From: Rhodoferax sp.
GTDB taxonomy: Bacteria; Pseudomonadota; Gammaproteobacteria; Burkholderiales; Burkholderiaceae_C
Reading direction: 5' to 3'
Length of the DNA: 53,267 bases
NCBI RefSeq assembly: GCF_030646845.1
Contig: NZ_JAUSLE010000017.1
Coordinates: forward strand, 1-53,267
Positions 28,089 through 38,325 of this stretch are shown here, one piece after another; position 1 is the stretch's first letter; each line of letters starts with the position of its first letter. The notes below the pieces were generated by a model. The model saw only the letters and a list, made by a program, of their open reading frames with translations, searched no databases and was not told the origin of the DNA. Position numbers and translations under genes: made by a program.

Positions 28089-28252
28089 TTACCATCCGCT
28101 ACAGTGTCAAAAGTATTCAGGCAAAACAACATGAATCGAATTATCGGCGTTCCCGCGCATCGCGGGCCGAACACCCTACTGGCGTCATGCCAACACGACC
28201 GAAACTTCGTATCGCCATGAGCGGGCACCACGCAACGGTCTGACCAGTTTTC

Positions 28253-29203
28253 ATGGGTTTATTTCTCTTCAAACGACTCTTGACCTTGCTGGCCACGCTG
28301 GTGGCGGCCTCGATCGTGGTGTTTCTGGTGCTGGAAATCCTGCCCGGCAATGCGGCTCAGGTTTTGATGGGGCCCGACGCGGCGCCTGAGGCTGTCCAGG
28401 CACTGTCCACCAAGCTGGGACTGGACCACCCGCCCCTGGCGCGCTACGGGCTGTGGATCAGCGGACTGCTGGTCGGTGATCTGGGGGAGAGTTACACCTA
28501 CAGTACGCCCGTGCTTGAACTGGTGCTCGAGCGTTTGGCCGTCACCGTTCCGCTGGCCGTGATCGCCATGCTGCTGACTACCGTGCTGGCACTGGCTGTG
28601 GGTATTTATGCCGCCTCGCGGCATAACCGTCTGGGTGATGTCGGATTGATGGGCCTCACCCAAATTGGCATCGCAGTACCGAATTTCTGGTTTGCCATTC
28701 TGCTCATTCTGCTGTTCTCGGTTCACCTCCAATGGTTTTCGGCGGGCGGCTTTCCGGGATGGAGCGACGGTGTGGCCGAAGCCCTCAAATCATTGCTGTT
28801 GCCTGCGGTCTCGCTGGCCGTGGTTCAGGCCGCCATTCTGGCGCGCATCACCCGTTCGGCGGTGCTCGAAGTACTGCGTGAAGACTTCGTGCGTACCGCA
28901 AGGGCCAAGGGCTTGTCGCAGCGTGCCATCCTGTGGGGCCATGTGCTGCGCAACGCCATGATTCCGGTGGTCACGGTCATGGGGCTGCAATTCGCCAATC
29001 TGCTCGCGGGCACGATTGTGGTGGAAAACGTTTTCTATCTGCCGGGCCTGGGTCGACTGGTATTCCAGTCCATCTCCAACCGGGACCTCATCGTGGTGCG
29101 CAATTGCGTCATGTTGCTGGCCGCCATGGTGATTGTGGTGAACTTCGTCGTGGACGTCTTGTATGCCGTGATCGATCCGCGCGTGAAGGCAAGCGACGTA
29201 TGA
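28253..29203 (+). CDS. Peptide ABC transporter permease, DppB/OppB type
   Basis: This 316-residue inner-membrane protein has six predicted transmembrane segments, an N-terminal segment typical of DppB (MGLFLFKRLLTLLATLVAAS), and the EAA loop region ARAKGLSQRAILWGHVLRNA that contacts the ATPase. It is the first gene of a five-gene transporter locus and overlaps the second permease by ATGA. The substrate is probably a peptide or a related amide compound, but cannot be read from sequence. Confidence 0.92.
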   Translation: MGLFLFKRLLTLLATLVAASIVVFLVLEILPGNAAQVLMGPDAAPEAVQALSTKLGLDHPPLARYGLWISGLLVGDLGESYTYSTPVLELVLERLAVTVPLAVIAMLLTTVLALAVGIYAASRHNRLGDVGLMGLTQIGIAVPNFWFAILLILLFSVHLQWFSAGGFPGWSDGVAEALKSLLLPAVSLAVVQAAILARITRSAVLEVLREDFVRTARAKGLSQRAILWGHVLRNAMIPVVTVMGLQFANLLAGTIVVENVFYLPGLGRLVFQSISNRDLIVVRNCVMLLAAMVIVVNFVVDVLYAVIDPRVKASDV

Positions 29204-30069
29204 GCCAGGTCCAGGCGGCCACCGCACACCGGCCAGCCACCTTTATGTCCCGCGCGCTGGCCCATCGTAGTTTTGCCATCGGCGCGGTGCTGAGCCTGCT
29301 GCTGCTCCTGGCAGCGGCTCTCTCACTGGTCTGGACGCCATGGTCGCCGTATGAAATCGACATGGCCGCGAAACTGCAGTCCCCCAACGCCCAGCACTGG
29401 CTCGGTACGGATCCTTTTGGCCGTGACGTCACGTCCTTGCTGCTGGTTGGTGCGCGCAATTCCATCCTGGTCGGGGTGATTGCCGTCAGCATTGGATTGC
29501 TGGCTGGCACCGCGCTGGGCCTGCTGGCGGCCGCCCGGCGCGGCTGGCTGGAAGAGCTGATCATGCGACTGTCGGACTTCACGTTCGCATTTCCCGCCAT
29601 CCTGTCAGCGATCATGCTGACTGCCGTGTTCGGCGCCGGCATTGTGAACTCCATCATTGCAATCGGCATCTTCAATATCCCGACCTTTGCCCGCATCACC
29701 CGGGCCAGCGCCAACGCGGTCTGGTCGCGTGAGTTCGTGCTGGCCGCGCGCGCCTGCGGCAAGGGACCGTGGCGGATCACATTCGATCATGTCCTGCCCA
29801 ATATTTCGTCCGTCCTGATCGTGCAGGCCACCATCCAGTTTGCGCTGGCCATCCTGGCGGAGGCAGCCTTGTCCTATCTGGGTCTGGGCACCCAGCCGCC
29901 GCAGCCCTCCTGGGGTCGCATGCTGGCCGAGGCACAGACCTTGATGTTTCAGGCACCGCTGCTGGCCGTGTTTCCTGGCGTCGCCATCGCGATGGCCGTG
30001 CTGGGCCTTAACTTGCTCGGCGACGGACTGCGCGATCTGATGGACCCGCGCCTGGCCCGAAAGCGATAA
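29200..30069 (+). CDS. Peptide ABC transporter permease, DppC/OppC type
   Basis: The 289-residue second permease has the DppC hallmark WLGTDPFGRDVTSLLLVGAR after the first membrane segment and the EAA loop ACGKGPWRITFDHVLPN. ATG 29200 overlaps the stop of the first permease. The ATPase gene starts directly after its stop codon (30070), so the operon is tightly packed. Confidence 0.92.
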   Translation: MSQVQAATAHRPATFMSRALAHRSFAIGAVLSLLLLLAAALSLVWTPWSPYEIDMAAKLQSPNAQHWLGTDPFGRDVTSLLLVGARNSILVGVIAVSIGLLAGTALGLLAAARRGWLEELIMRLSDFTFAFPAILSAIMLTAVFGAGIVNSIIAIGIFNIPTFARITRASANAVWSREFVLAARACGKGPWRITFDHVLPNISSVLIVQATIQFALAILAEAALSYLGLGTQPPQPSWGRMLAEAQTLMFQAPLLAVFPGVAIAMAVLGLNLLGDGLRDLMDPRLARKR

Positions 30070-31068
30070 ATGGCACTGCTTGAAGTTCAAAATTTGGGTG
30101 TCCGACTGCAAACCCAGCGAGGCCCGGCGGATGCAGTTCGCGGCGTGAATTTTCGTCTGGAGCGTGGTGAGACGCTCGGCCTGATCGGGGAATCCGGCTG
30201 TGGCAAATCGATCACGGCGATGTCGCTCATGGGTTTGCTGCCGGAAAGCGCCGTCGTGTCCGGCAGCATCCGCTTTGACCAGCAGGAACTCGTCGGCATG
30301 AACGAGGCAACACTGCGGCACCTCCGGGGCAACCGCATCGGCATGATTTTTCAGGAGCCGATGACAGCGCTGAATCCGGTCCACACCATCGGGCACCAGG
30401 TCGCAGAACCACTGCGACTGCACCGCGGGGCCTCCGTCAAAGCCGCGCGACAGCAAGCCATTGCCTTGCTGGACCGTGTCGGCATTCCGCAAGCCGCTCG
30501 CCGTATCGATGCCTATCCCCATCAATTCTCGGGCGGCCAGCGCCAGCGCATCACCATTGCCATGGCGCTGGCCTGTGGGCCCGACCTGCTGATCGCCGAT
30601 GAGCCCACCACCGCGCTCGATGTGACCATTCAGGGGCAAATTCTGGACCTCATCAGCGACCTGGTGCAGGAGCGCGACATGGCTCTCCTGCTGATTTCCC
30701 ACGACCTGGGCGTCATTGCCCAGAATGTCTCCCGCATGATGGTGATGTATGGCGGCACAGTGGTGGAGAGTGGCCCGACCGCCACGGTTTTCGCCCACAT
30801 GGCACACCCCTACACACGTGGCCTGTTTGGTGCACGACCTCGTCTGGGCGCGGCTCGTGGCGCCCGCCTGACCACCATCGCCGGTACCGTGCCGGAGCTG
30901 ATCGACTTGCCCGCCGGCTGCCCTTTTCTTGACCGCTGCCCTTTGGCCATTGCCGAGTGCGCCACCATCCGGCCCCTGCCGAGCGACCTGGGCCAGTCAC
31001 ACCAGGCGAGCTGCCTGCGACTTGACCTTACTTCCACCCGGCAGGCAAGCGTCGGGGAGTCGCCATGA
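30070..31068 (+). CDS. Peptide ABC transporter ATPase, DppD/OppD type
   Basis: The 332-residue ATPase has Walker [10 protein letters not shown]-loop [10 protein letters not shown], signature FSGGQRQR, Walker [13 protein letters not shown] and the C-terminal oligopeptide extension with cysteines ([15 protein letters not shown]) that in some family members binds an iron-sulphur cluster. It pairs with the next gene. Confidence 0.92.
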   Translation: MALLEVQNLGVRLQTQRGPADAVRGVNFRLERGETLGLIGESGCGKSITAMSLMGLLPESAVVSGSIRFDQQELVGMNEATLRHLRGNRIGMIFQEPMTALNPVHTIGHQVAEPLRLHRGASVKAARQQAIALLDRVGIPQAARRIDAYPHQFSGGQRQRITIAMALACGPDLLIADEPTTALDVTIQGQILDLISDLVQERDMALLLISHDLGVIAQNVSRMMVMYGGTVVESGPTATVFAHMAHPYTRGLFGARPRLGAARGARLTTIAGTVPELIDLPAGCPFLDRCPLAIAECATIRPLPSDLGQSHQASCLRLDLTSTRQASVGESP

Positions 31069-32051
31069 CCGAACCGCTGCTGCAGCTTGACCAGGTCACC
31101 CGCGCCTATGCCTTGCCGCGGGAACGTCTGTGGGGCCCGCGTCCGGTCGTGCACGCCCTGCAGGGTGTGAGCCTGCGCATGACCAGCGGCAAAAGCCTGG
31201 GCGTGGTCGGTGAATCCGGCTCGGGCAAGTCCACCCTGGCACGCTTGGTCATGGCGCTGGAGCCGCCGACGACCGGCTCAGTTCGTCTTCTCGGGCAAGC
31301 GCTGAATGAGCTCAGTCCCGTTGCCCTGCGGGCTGCGCGGCGCAACTTCCAGATGGTGTTCCAGGATCCCTATGCTTCGCTCGACCCACGCCAGACCGTG
31401 GAACGCATTGTCACGGAACCTCTGGCCGCCCTCGACGACACCCCTGCCGCAGACATGCGCACCATGGCCAGGGAGGTGATTGAGTCGGTAGGGCTGCGTA
31501 GCAACGATTTGGGCAAGTACCCGCATGAGTTTTCCGGTGGCCAACGCCAGCGTGTGGCGATCGCCCGTGCCCTGATCACGCGCCCCCGGCTGATCGTGGC
31601 GGACGAGCCGGTCAGCGCGCTGGATGTCTCGGTGCAGGCCCAGGTACTCAACCTCATGCAGGATCTGTCGCAACAGTTTGGCGTGACCTATCTGCTCATC
31701 AGTCACGATCTGGCGGTGGTCGATCACCTGTGCGAGGAAATCGCCGTCATCTACCAGGGGCGAATTGTGGAGCAGGGGTCGCCGATGACGCTATTCCGTG
31801 AAGCCGCCCATCCCTACACCCGTGCACTGCTCGATGCCGTGCCTCGTTTGATCCCCAATGCGACACCGGGGCAGAGGAAACGCACCATCGTTGTCGCGCC
31901 GCGCCAGCATCCAGCCACGGCATGCCCCTATGCGCCACGATGCCCCCAGGCACAGGCACTGTGCGACGCACAGCGACCCGAACTCAGGGTCGCGGGCGAG
32001 GGTCATCTGGTGGCCTGCCATTTTGGTCCCGACGATGCCTCGCCCTGCTGA
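31065..32051 (+). CDS. Peptide ABC transporter ATPase, DppF/OppF type
   Basis: The 328-residue ATPase has Walker A GESGSGKS, FQDPYASLDPRQTV, signature FSGGQRQR, Walker B LIVADEPVSALD, and a C-terminal extension CPYAPRCPQAQALC. It begins in an ATGA overlap with the preceding ATPase. A 78-bp gap before the binding-protein gene may allow separate expression of the latter. Confidence 0.92.
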   Translation: MTEPLLQLDQVTRAYALPRERLWGPRPVVHALQGVSLRMTSGKSLGVVGESGSGKSTLARLVMALEPPTTGSVRLLGQALNELSPVALRAARRNFQMVFQDPYASLDPRQTVERIVTEPLAALDDTPAADMRTMAREVIESVGLRSNDLGKYPHEFSGGQRQRVAIARALITRPRLIVADEPVSALDVSVQAQVLNLMQDLSQQFGVTYLLISHDLAVVDHLCEEIAVIYQGRIVEQGSPMTLFREAAHPYTRALLDAVPRLIPNATPGQRKRTIVVAPRQHPATACPYAPRCPQAQALCDAQRPELRVAGEGHLVACHFGPDDASPC

Positions 32052-32129
32052 GTCCGGCAATGGTATTGTTCGTCCTGCAGTAACGCAAAGTCTTGGTTCA
32101 GAACTCATTTGTTGACAGGGAAAATCATC

Positions 32130-33623
32130 ATGATCAATCGTCGTCACATACTCACCTCGGCGGCCACCAGCGCCGCGCTGGCATCGCTGCCAATGGCTGC
32201 CCTGGCGCAGGGCAGAAAGGATGGCGTGGTTCTGGCCATGACACTGGAGCCACCAGGACTCGACCCAACCGCGGGCGCGGCGTCTGCCATTGCCGAGATC
32301 GTGCACTACAACGTCTTTGAGACGCTGACAAAAATCAACCCTGATGGCACCGTGTCGCCCCTGTTGGCCGAGAGCTGGGAAGTGTCGCCCGATCTAAAAA
32401 CCTACACCTTCAAACTCCGCAAAGGTGTGAAGTTCCAGAACGGGGAACCCTTCAACGCCAAGTCGGTGAAGTTCTCCTTTGAGCGCGCCGGCGCTGACAA
32501 AAGCACCAACAAGGACAAACGCACGTTCTCCGGCATGGAGAGCGTGGCCGCCATTGATGACTACACCGTCGTCATTCTCAACAAATCGCTGGACCCCGAC
32601 TTCCTGTTTTTGATGGGCCAGGCCACCGCCATCATCGTGGAGCCGAAGAGCGCAGACACCAACGCAACCAAGCCCGTAGGCACGGGCCCCTATCAACTCG
32701 CCAGCTGGAACAAGGGCTCGTCAGTCACGTTGGCCAAGTGGGATCGCTACCGGAGCGCCGCCAGCGTCAGGATGAAGAAGGTCACATTCCGCTTCATCAG
32801 CGATCCAGCGGCCCAGGTAGCCGCCCTGCTGGCAGGCGATGTGGATGCCTTCCCTCGCGTCACACCGCGCAGCGTGGCGCAATTCAAAGCCAACCCCAAG
32901 TTCCAGGTGGTGGTGAGCGGCTCACGCGCCAAGACTATTCTGGCCATCAACAACAAGAAGAAACCGCTGGACGATGTGCGCGTGCGCCGCGCCATTGCCG
33001 CGGCGATTGACCGAAAAGCCGTCATTGAAGGCGGTGCCGACGGTTACGGCGTGCCCATTGGCAGCCACTATGCGCCAGGCGCTTTGGGCTATGTCGACAC
33101 CACCGGCATCAATCCATTCAACATTGAAAAGGCCAAAGCCCTGCTCGCCGAAGCAGGCGTCAAGACTCCGCTGGAACTGAGCCTGAAACTGCCACCCCCA
33201 CCCTATGCGCGGCAGGGCGGTGAAGTGATTGCGGCCCAACTGGCCAAGATCGGCATCGTGGCCAAAATCGAGAATGTGGAGTGGGCCCAGTGGCTCAGTG
33301 GCACCTATGCCAACAAGAACTACGACCTCACCATCATCTCGCACGTGGAACCGTTTGACCTCGGTAACTTCGCCAAGCCCGGCTACTACTGGGGCTACGA
33401 ATCACCCCAGTTCACTGCCCTGTTCGAGAAGATCCAGAACGCGCCGCGTGCTGCCGATCGCGCCAAGCTGCTCGGTGACGCCCAGCGCATGCTGGCGAAT
33501 GACGCCGTCCACGGCTTCTTGTACCAGCCGCAATGGATCACCGTGGCCAACAAGAACCTCAAGGGCCTCTGGAAGGACATGCCGGTGTTTGTGAACGACG
33601 TGTCGGCACTGTCGTGGTCCTGA
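32130..33623 (+). CDS. Peptide ABC transporter substrate-binding protein
   Basis: The 497-residue periplasmic protein belongs to family 5 of extracellular solute-binding proteins: TLEPPGLDPTAGAASAI, YNVFETLTKINPDGTV, PLLAESWEVSPD. The leader NRRHILTSAATSAALASL resembles a twin-arginine signal. ATG 32130 is preferred to a TTG at 32109. It is placed after the permease and ATPase genes, with an amidase 20 bp downstream, which suggests that the imported compound is an amide or peptide to be hydrolysed. Confidence 0.9.
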   Translation: MINRRHILTSAATSAALASLPMAALAQGRKDGVVLAMTLEPPGLDPTAGAASAIAEIVHYNVFETLTKINPDGTVSPLLAESWEVSPDLKTYTFKLRKGVKFQNGEPFNAKSVKFSFERAGADKSTNKDKRTFSGMESVAAIDDYTVVILNKSLDPDFLFLMGQATAIIVEPKSADTNATKPVGTGPYQLASWNKGSSVTLAKWDRYRSAASVRMKKVTFRFISDPAAQVAALLAGDVDAFPRVTPRSVAQFKANPKFQVVVSGSRAKTILAINNKKKPLDDVRVRRAIAAAIDRKAVIEGGADGYGVPIGSHYAPGALGYVDTTGINPFNIEKAKALLAEAGVKTPLELSLKLPPPPYARQGGEVIAAQLAKIGIVAKIENVEWAQWLSGTYANKNYDLTIISHVEPFDLGNFAKPGYYWGYESPQFTALFEKIQNAPRAADRAKLLGDAQRMLANDAVHGFLYQPQWITVANKNLKGLWKDMPVFVNDVSALSWS

Positions 33624-33643
33624 TTTCCCGGACCTGACGCAGC

Positions 33644-35059
33644 ATGTCCACACCCGGCGTTGCACTGCACGATCTCGGCGCACATGAGCTGATTGCCGCC
33701 TACCAGCGGCGCGACCTCTCGCCGGTGGAGGTGACCCAATCGGTGCTGGCGCACATGGAACGGTGGGAGCCGCATATCCATGCCACCTATCTGCTACGGC
33801 CTGAGCTTGCGCTTGAGCAAGCACGGGCTTGCGAGGCCCGCTGGCAGCGCAACGATCCTTGTGGGGCGCTGGACGGGGTGCCTGTCACCATCAAGGAAAA
33901 CCTGGCCACCCGGGGCGACCCCATGCCGCTCGGCACCCGGGCGACCGACCTGACGCCGGCCAGCGCTGACGCGCCGCCCGCCGCCCGCCTGTTCGAGGCC
34001 GGCGCCGTGATGGTCTGCAAGACCACCATGCCCGACTACGGCATGCTCTCAAGTGGTTTGTCCAGCTTTCACCCGCTGGCGCGCAATCCGTGGGATCTCA
34101 GCAAGACACCGGGAGGCTCCAGCGCTGGGGGCGGCGCTGCCGCGGCAGCGGGTTATGGCCCGCTGCACATGGGTACCGACATTGGCGGCTCGCTGCGTCT
34201 GCCGGCGGGATGGTGTGGCATCTTCAGCCTGAAACCCAGCCTGGGTCGCATTCCGATCGATCCGCCTTACACCGGCCGTGCGGCAGGCCCCATGACGCGG
34301 ACCGTCGCCGACTCGGCGCTGATGATGCAGGCACTGACACTGCCGGATGCACGCGACAGCATGAGTCTGCCGTACCAGCCAATCGCCTGGGATCAATTTG
34401 ATCGGGGCGTGGGCATCCTGCGCGGGCTCAAGGTCGGGCTGCTGATGGAGGCTGGCTGCGGACTGCCCGTGGAGCCTGAAGTTCGCGCCGCCATTGAACG
34501 CGCTGCCCGCATTTTTGAGCGCGCTGGCGCCATCGTCGAGCCCATGTCACCGTTCATGACGCAGGCCATGCTCGATGGCATGGACCACGCCTGGCGCATG
34601 CGCTCCCATATGGACTTGTCTGCGCTCCCTGCTGACAAAAAGGCCAGCGTGCTGCCCTATATCCAGCAATGGGCTGACAGTGCGGCGGGCATGTCCGGGC
34701 CACAGGTGTTCGCCGCCTTCAGCCAGTTTCATGCCACGCGCGTGGCCACGGTGCGTGCGTGCCAACCTTATGATTACGTCATCTCGCCCACGTCCCCGAT
34801 GCCGGCATTTGCGGCCGAGCTGCCCTCCCCCACCAACGACCCGCTTCGCCCGCTGGAACACATCGGCTTCACGGTGCCCTACAACATGTCAGAGCAGCCG
34901 GCGGCCTCCATCAACTGCGGCTATACGCGCAGTGGCTTGCCCATAGGACTGCAGATTGCCGGCCAGCGGTTCGATGATCTGGGCGTGTTGCAGGTGTCCC
35001 GTGCCTTTGAGTTGCTGCGCGATCCGCAGCAGCCCTGGCCGCAACCGCCAGCGGCCTGA
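33644..35059 (+). CDS. Amidase signature family amidase
   Basis: The 471-residue enzyme has the amidase Ser-cisSer-Lys triad: Lys84 in TIKENLA, Ser159/160 in GGSSAGG, and nucleophile Ser183 in DIGGSLRLPAGWCG. It would hydrolyse a C-N bond of an unknown amide in the cytoplasm. It may be related to GatA by fold, but no gatB or gatC is nearby, so a catabolic role is more likely. It follows the peptide-transporter binding protein closely and is probably in the same operon. Confidence 0.9.
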   Translation: MSTPGVALHDLGAHELIAAYQRRDLSPVEVTQSVLAHMERWEPHIHATYLLRPELALEQARACEARWQRNDPCGALDGVPVTIKENLATRGDPMPLGTRATDLTPASADAPPAARLFEAGAVMVCKTTMPDYGMLSSGLSSFHPLARNPWDLSKTPGGSSAGGGAAAAAGYGPLHMGTDIGGSLRLPAGWCGIFSLKPSLGRIPIDPPYTGRAAGPMTRTVADSALMMQALTLPDARDSMSLPYQPIAWDQFDRGVGILRGLKVGLLMEAGCGLPVEPEVRAAIERAARIFERAGAIVEPMSPFMTQAMLDGMDHAWRMRSHMDLSALPADKKASVLPYIQQWADSAAGMSGPQVFAAFSQFHATRVATVRACQPYDYVISPTSPMPAFAAELPSPTNDPLRPLEHIGFTVPYNMSEQPAASINCGYTRSGLPIGLQIAGQRFDDLGVLQVSRAFELLRDPQQPWPQPPAA

Positions 35060-35084
35060 ACCCAAAGCCCTCCCAACGAGTCGA

Positions 35085-37733
35085 TCAGGCCAAGGACTGG
35101 CGCTTGCGCCGCAGCCAGAGCTTCTCGATCTCGACCGCGATGAACACCACGGCGGCCGCCCCAAGACATATCGACAATTCCGCCAGACTGAGAGGCTCGG
35201 TCTTGAAAATCGGATTCAAAACCGGCACATAGATCGTGCCCAGTTGCAGCACAAAGGTCAGCAGCACGGCGCCCAGCAGCGGCCGGTTTGAGCCCAGACC
35301 CAAACGCCACAGTGACTCGGTTTCCGAGCGAATCGCCAGCACATGCGCCATCTGCCCCAGCGTCAGCACGGTGAAAACCATGGTCTGCCAGTGCGCATGG
35401 CCGGTGGACAAGGCCCAGGCCTGCACCAGCAGGCACAGCCCGCCGATCAGCAAACCCACCCACAGAATGTGCTGCCACATGCCGTTCGCAAACAGGCTTT
35501 CCTGCGGCGGGCGCGGTGGCCGCTGCATGATGCCGCGCTCGGCCGGCTCCGCCGCCAGCGCCAGGCCCGGCAAGCCATCGGTCACCAGGTTGACCCACAG
35601 GATATGGATCGGCAGCAGCGGAATCGGCAGACCCATCAGCGGAGCCAGAAAGATGGTCCAGATCTCACCGGAATTTCCCGTCATCGCGTAACGGACGAAT
35701 TTGCGGATGTTGTCGTAAATGCGCCGGCCTTCCCGCACTGCGGCAACGATGGTGGCGAAGTTGTCGTCCAGCAAGACCAGGCTTGCCGCCTCGCGCGCCA
35801 CGTCGGTGCCGCCACGGCCCATCGCCACGCCAATATCGGCGCGCTTGAGTGCCGGCGCATCGTTCACGCCGTCCCCGGTCATCGCGACAAATTCACCGCG
35901 CGCCTGCAGAGCCTCAACGATGCGAATCTTTTGTGCCGGATCAACACGCGCATAGACCCGCACGGTGGCGACGCGTTCGTACAAAACCGACTCGTCCATC
36001 GCTGCCAACTCAGCGCCTGTCAGCACCTGGGTGTAGCCATCCGTCGCGATGCCCAGACGCCGCGCAATAGCCAGTGCCGTCGCCGGATGGTCGCCCGTGA
36101 TCATGACCGGCCTGATGCCCGCTGTGACACAGTCACGTACGGCCGCAGCGGCCTCCAGTCGCGGCGGATCGATCAGACCGACGAGGCCGATCAGGCTCAT
36201 GCCGGACTCCACCGACCCGACCTCGCCGGGAACGGGGAGTGTTGCATGTGGTCGGCTGGCTATCGCCAGCACGCGCAGGCCCTGCGCCGCCAGGGCATCG
36301 GCGGCGGCCAGCACGGCCTCGTGCTGTATCGGGACCAGACCATCGACGCGCCATTGCGAACTGCATAAAGGAATCACCGATTCAGGTGCGCCCTTGGTGT
36401 AAGCGATGAAGCCGTCGTCGACCCGATGCAAGGTGGTCATGCGCTTGCGTTCGGAGTCGAACGGGAGTTCCTGTACGCGTTCGAAGTGCCGATCAAGGTC
36501 CGCCTTGTCAAGCCCATGCTCCAAGGCCACTTGCGTGAGCGCCGTCTCCGTCGGGTCGCCCTGCCACACCCCTTCGCGGTTGCGGTTGGCGTCATTGCAC
36601 AACACCGCCGCACGCAACAGCTCCAGATGCAACGCCCCGGGAGCCTCGCTGCCCGGTGCCCACTCCTGCCCATCTGCCAGCAGCAGCTCGGCATGCATGC
36701 GGTTCTGCGTCAGGGTGCCGGTCTTGTCGGAGCAGATGAACGTGACCGAGCCCAGTGTCTCGACCGACGGCAGACGACGGATCAGCGCGTTGAGCGACAC
36801 CATGCGACGCGCACCCAGCGCTAGCAGCACTGTCACCACGGCAGGCAAGGCCTCGGGGATCGCGGCCACCGCCAGACTGACCGCAGTCAGGATCATCAGC
36901 ACCGAATCTTCACCGCGCAGCACACCGACCAGAAAAATGACGATGCAGATGGCGATGACCGCCAGCGCCAGCCGCTTGCCAAAACTGGCCAGGCGCAGCT
37001 GCAGTGGCGTGCTGCGATCAATGTCCCGATCCAGAAGTCCGGCCACCTTGCCCAGTTCGGTCGCCATGCCGGTAGCGACCACCAGACCGCGGCCGCGCCC
37101 GTGTGTCGCTGTCGTACCCTTGAAGGCCATGTTCAGGCGGTCACCCAGCGCGTGGACCATGCCGGTCAGCGTCGCAGCATGTTTTTCGACCGTCACGGAC
37201 TCACCGGTCAGGGCCGATTCGTCCACCTTGAGCTGCGCAATCTCGATCAGCCGCAGGTCTGCCGGTATCTGGTTGCCGGCTTCCAGCAACACAATGTCCC
37301 CCGGCACCAGTTGGGCCGCCGCAATGACCTGCGCCTGCCCGTCGCGCAGCACCGTGGCGTGTGTAGCGGCCAATTGCTGAAGCGCCGCCATGGCCCGGTC
37401 CGCCCGCCATGCCTGGACAAAACCAATCACTGCATTGAGCAGCACGATCACCAGGATGGCCAGCGTGTCCACCAGATCCCCGATCACGCCCGACACGACG
37501 GCGGCGGCGATCAGCACCACAATCATGAAATCCTTGAACTGGTCAAGCAACAGCCCCATCGGTCCGCGGCCCGGTCGCCCCTGGATTTCATTGGGACCAT
37601 GGTGCTCGGCACGTCGGCTGGCCTCTTCCTCCCGCAGGCCATGCGCCGGATCTACGCCGTGCTGACGCGCCAGTTCGTGCGCATCCTGCAGATGCCAATG
37701 ACCGGTCGGACGCTCGGGGAACTCCTGCGCCAT
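35085..37733 (-). CDS. P2-type cation-transporting ATPase
   Basis: The 882-residue membrane pump has an N-terminal cation ATPase domain, the actuator motif TGES at 176-179, M4 PEALP at 293-297, phosphorylation site DKTGT at 336-340, the hinge TGDGVNDAPAL, and M6 NLVTDGLPG. The motifs fit the Ca2+/Mg2+-type (SERCA/PMR1-like) P2 group rather than heavy-metal pumps: there is no CPC and no N-terminal metal domain. The ion is not certain; Ca2+ export is most likely. It lies 26 bp downstream of a universal stress gene on the same strand. Confidence 0.9.
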   Translation of the reverse strand: MAQEFPERPTGHWHLQDAHELARQHGVDPAHGLREEEASRRAEHHGPNEIQGRPGRGPMGLLLDQFKDFMIVVLIAAAVVSGVIGDLVDTLAILVIVLLNAVIGFVQAWRADRAMAALQQLAATHATVLRDGQAQVIAAAQLVPGDIVLLEAGNQIPADLRLIEIAQLKVDESALTGESVTVEKHAATLTGMVHALGDRLNMAFKGTTATHGRGRGLVVATGMATELGKVAGLLDRDIDRSTPLQLRLASFGKRLALAVIAICIVIFLVGVLRGEDSVLMILTAVSLAVAAIPEALPAVVTVLLALGARRMVSLNALIRRLPSVETLGSVTFICSDKTGTLTQNRMHAELLLADGQEWAPGSEAPGALHLELLRAAVLCNDANRNREGVWQGDPTETALTQVALEHGLDKADLDRHFERVQELPFDSERKRMTTLHRVDDGFIAYTKGAPESVIPLCSSQWRVDGLVPIQHEAVLAAADALAAQGLRVLAIASRPHATLPVPGEVGSVESGMSLIGLVGLIDPPRLEAAAAVRDCVTAGIRPVMITGDHPATALAIARRLGIATDGYTQVLTGAELAAMDESVLYERVATVRVYARVDPAQKIRIVEALQARGEFVAMTGDGVNDAPALKRADIGVAMGRGGTDVAREAASLVLLDDNFATIVAAVREGRRIYDNIRKFVRYAMTGNSGEIWTIFLAPLMGLPIPLLPIHILWVNLVTDGLPGLALAAEPAERGIMQRPPRPPQESLFANGMWQHILWVGLLIGGLCLLVQAWALSTGHAHWQTMVFTVLTLGQMAHVLAIRSETESLWRLGLGSNRPLLGAVLLTFVLQLGTIYVPVLNPIFKTEPLSLAELSICLGAAAVVFIAVEIEKLWLRRKRQSLA

Positions 37734-37759
37734 GTCAATCTGGACGCCGGGTCAAACCG

Positions 37760-38215
37760 TCATTCAGACGCATCAAGCACAAGTGTTTCATCCAGCTTGA
37801 CAATCATCACCGGCACGCTCGCTGAATGCAGAACCTCATTGGATACCGAACCCAGCAATGCGCTGCGCAGAGTGCTGGTTCCGCTGGCACCCATGACCAC
37901 GAGGTCGCATCCAAAGCGCTCCAGGATATCGATGAGGGTGTGCGCCGGGTCGCCCGACGCCACTTCACATTCATAGGAAATGCCCGCCTCCTTCAGCAGG
38001 GCCTCCGCCGGTTCCAGCGTGTGGGTGCCGGCGGCCGCGCTCACCTGTTCGATCACTTGAGGATCGTGCGCAACCACCAACTCATACAAAGTGGCGGTTT
38101 CCTGAACATTCGCCAGCACCACGCTGGTCTCAAGACCATCTTTCGCCATGCGTATGGCAAAGCGAACAGCCTCCAGCGAGACGGCAGAACCATCCACAGG
38201 CAGTAGTATCTTCAT
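37760..38215 (-). CDS. Universal stress protein, UspA family
   Basis: The 151-residue protein has the Usp fold start MKILLPVDGS and the ATP-binding motif G-2X-G-9X-GS (GASGTSTLRSALLGSVS), so it is of the ATP-binding type. A GGAG precedes the ATG. It is the first gene of a likely operon with the cation ATPase. Confidence 0.92.
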   Translation of the reverse strand: MKILLPVDGSAVSLEAVRFAIRMAKDGLETSVVLANVQETATLYELVVAHDPQVIEQVSAAAGTHTLEPAEALLKEAGISYECEVASGDPAHTLIDILERFGCDLVVMGASGTSTLRSALLGSVSNEVLHSASVPVMIVKLDETLVLDASE

Positions 38216-38325
38216 TTTTTTCTCCGGCTTGACTATGAGGTTGAACGTCTCAAGCGTAGGGCATGCCCTTGGGCGCCATCTTGAGATAGGTCAATATACG
38301 CCAGTCTTTGACAGAAACCTATTGC

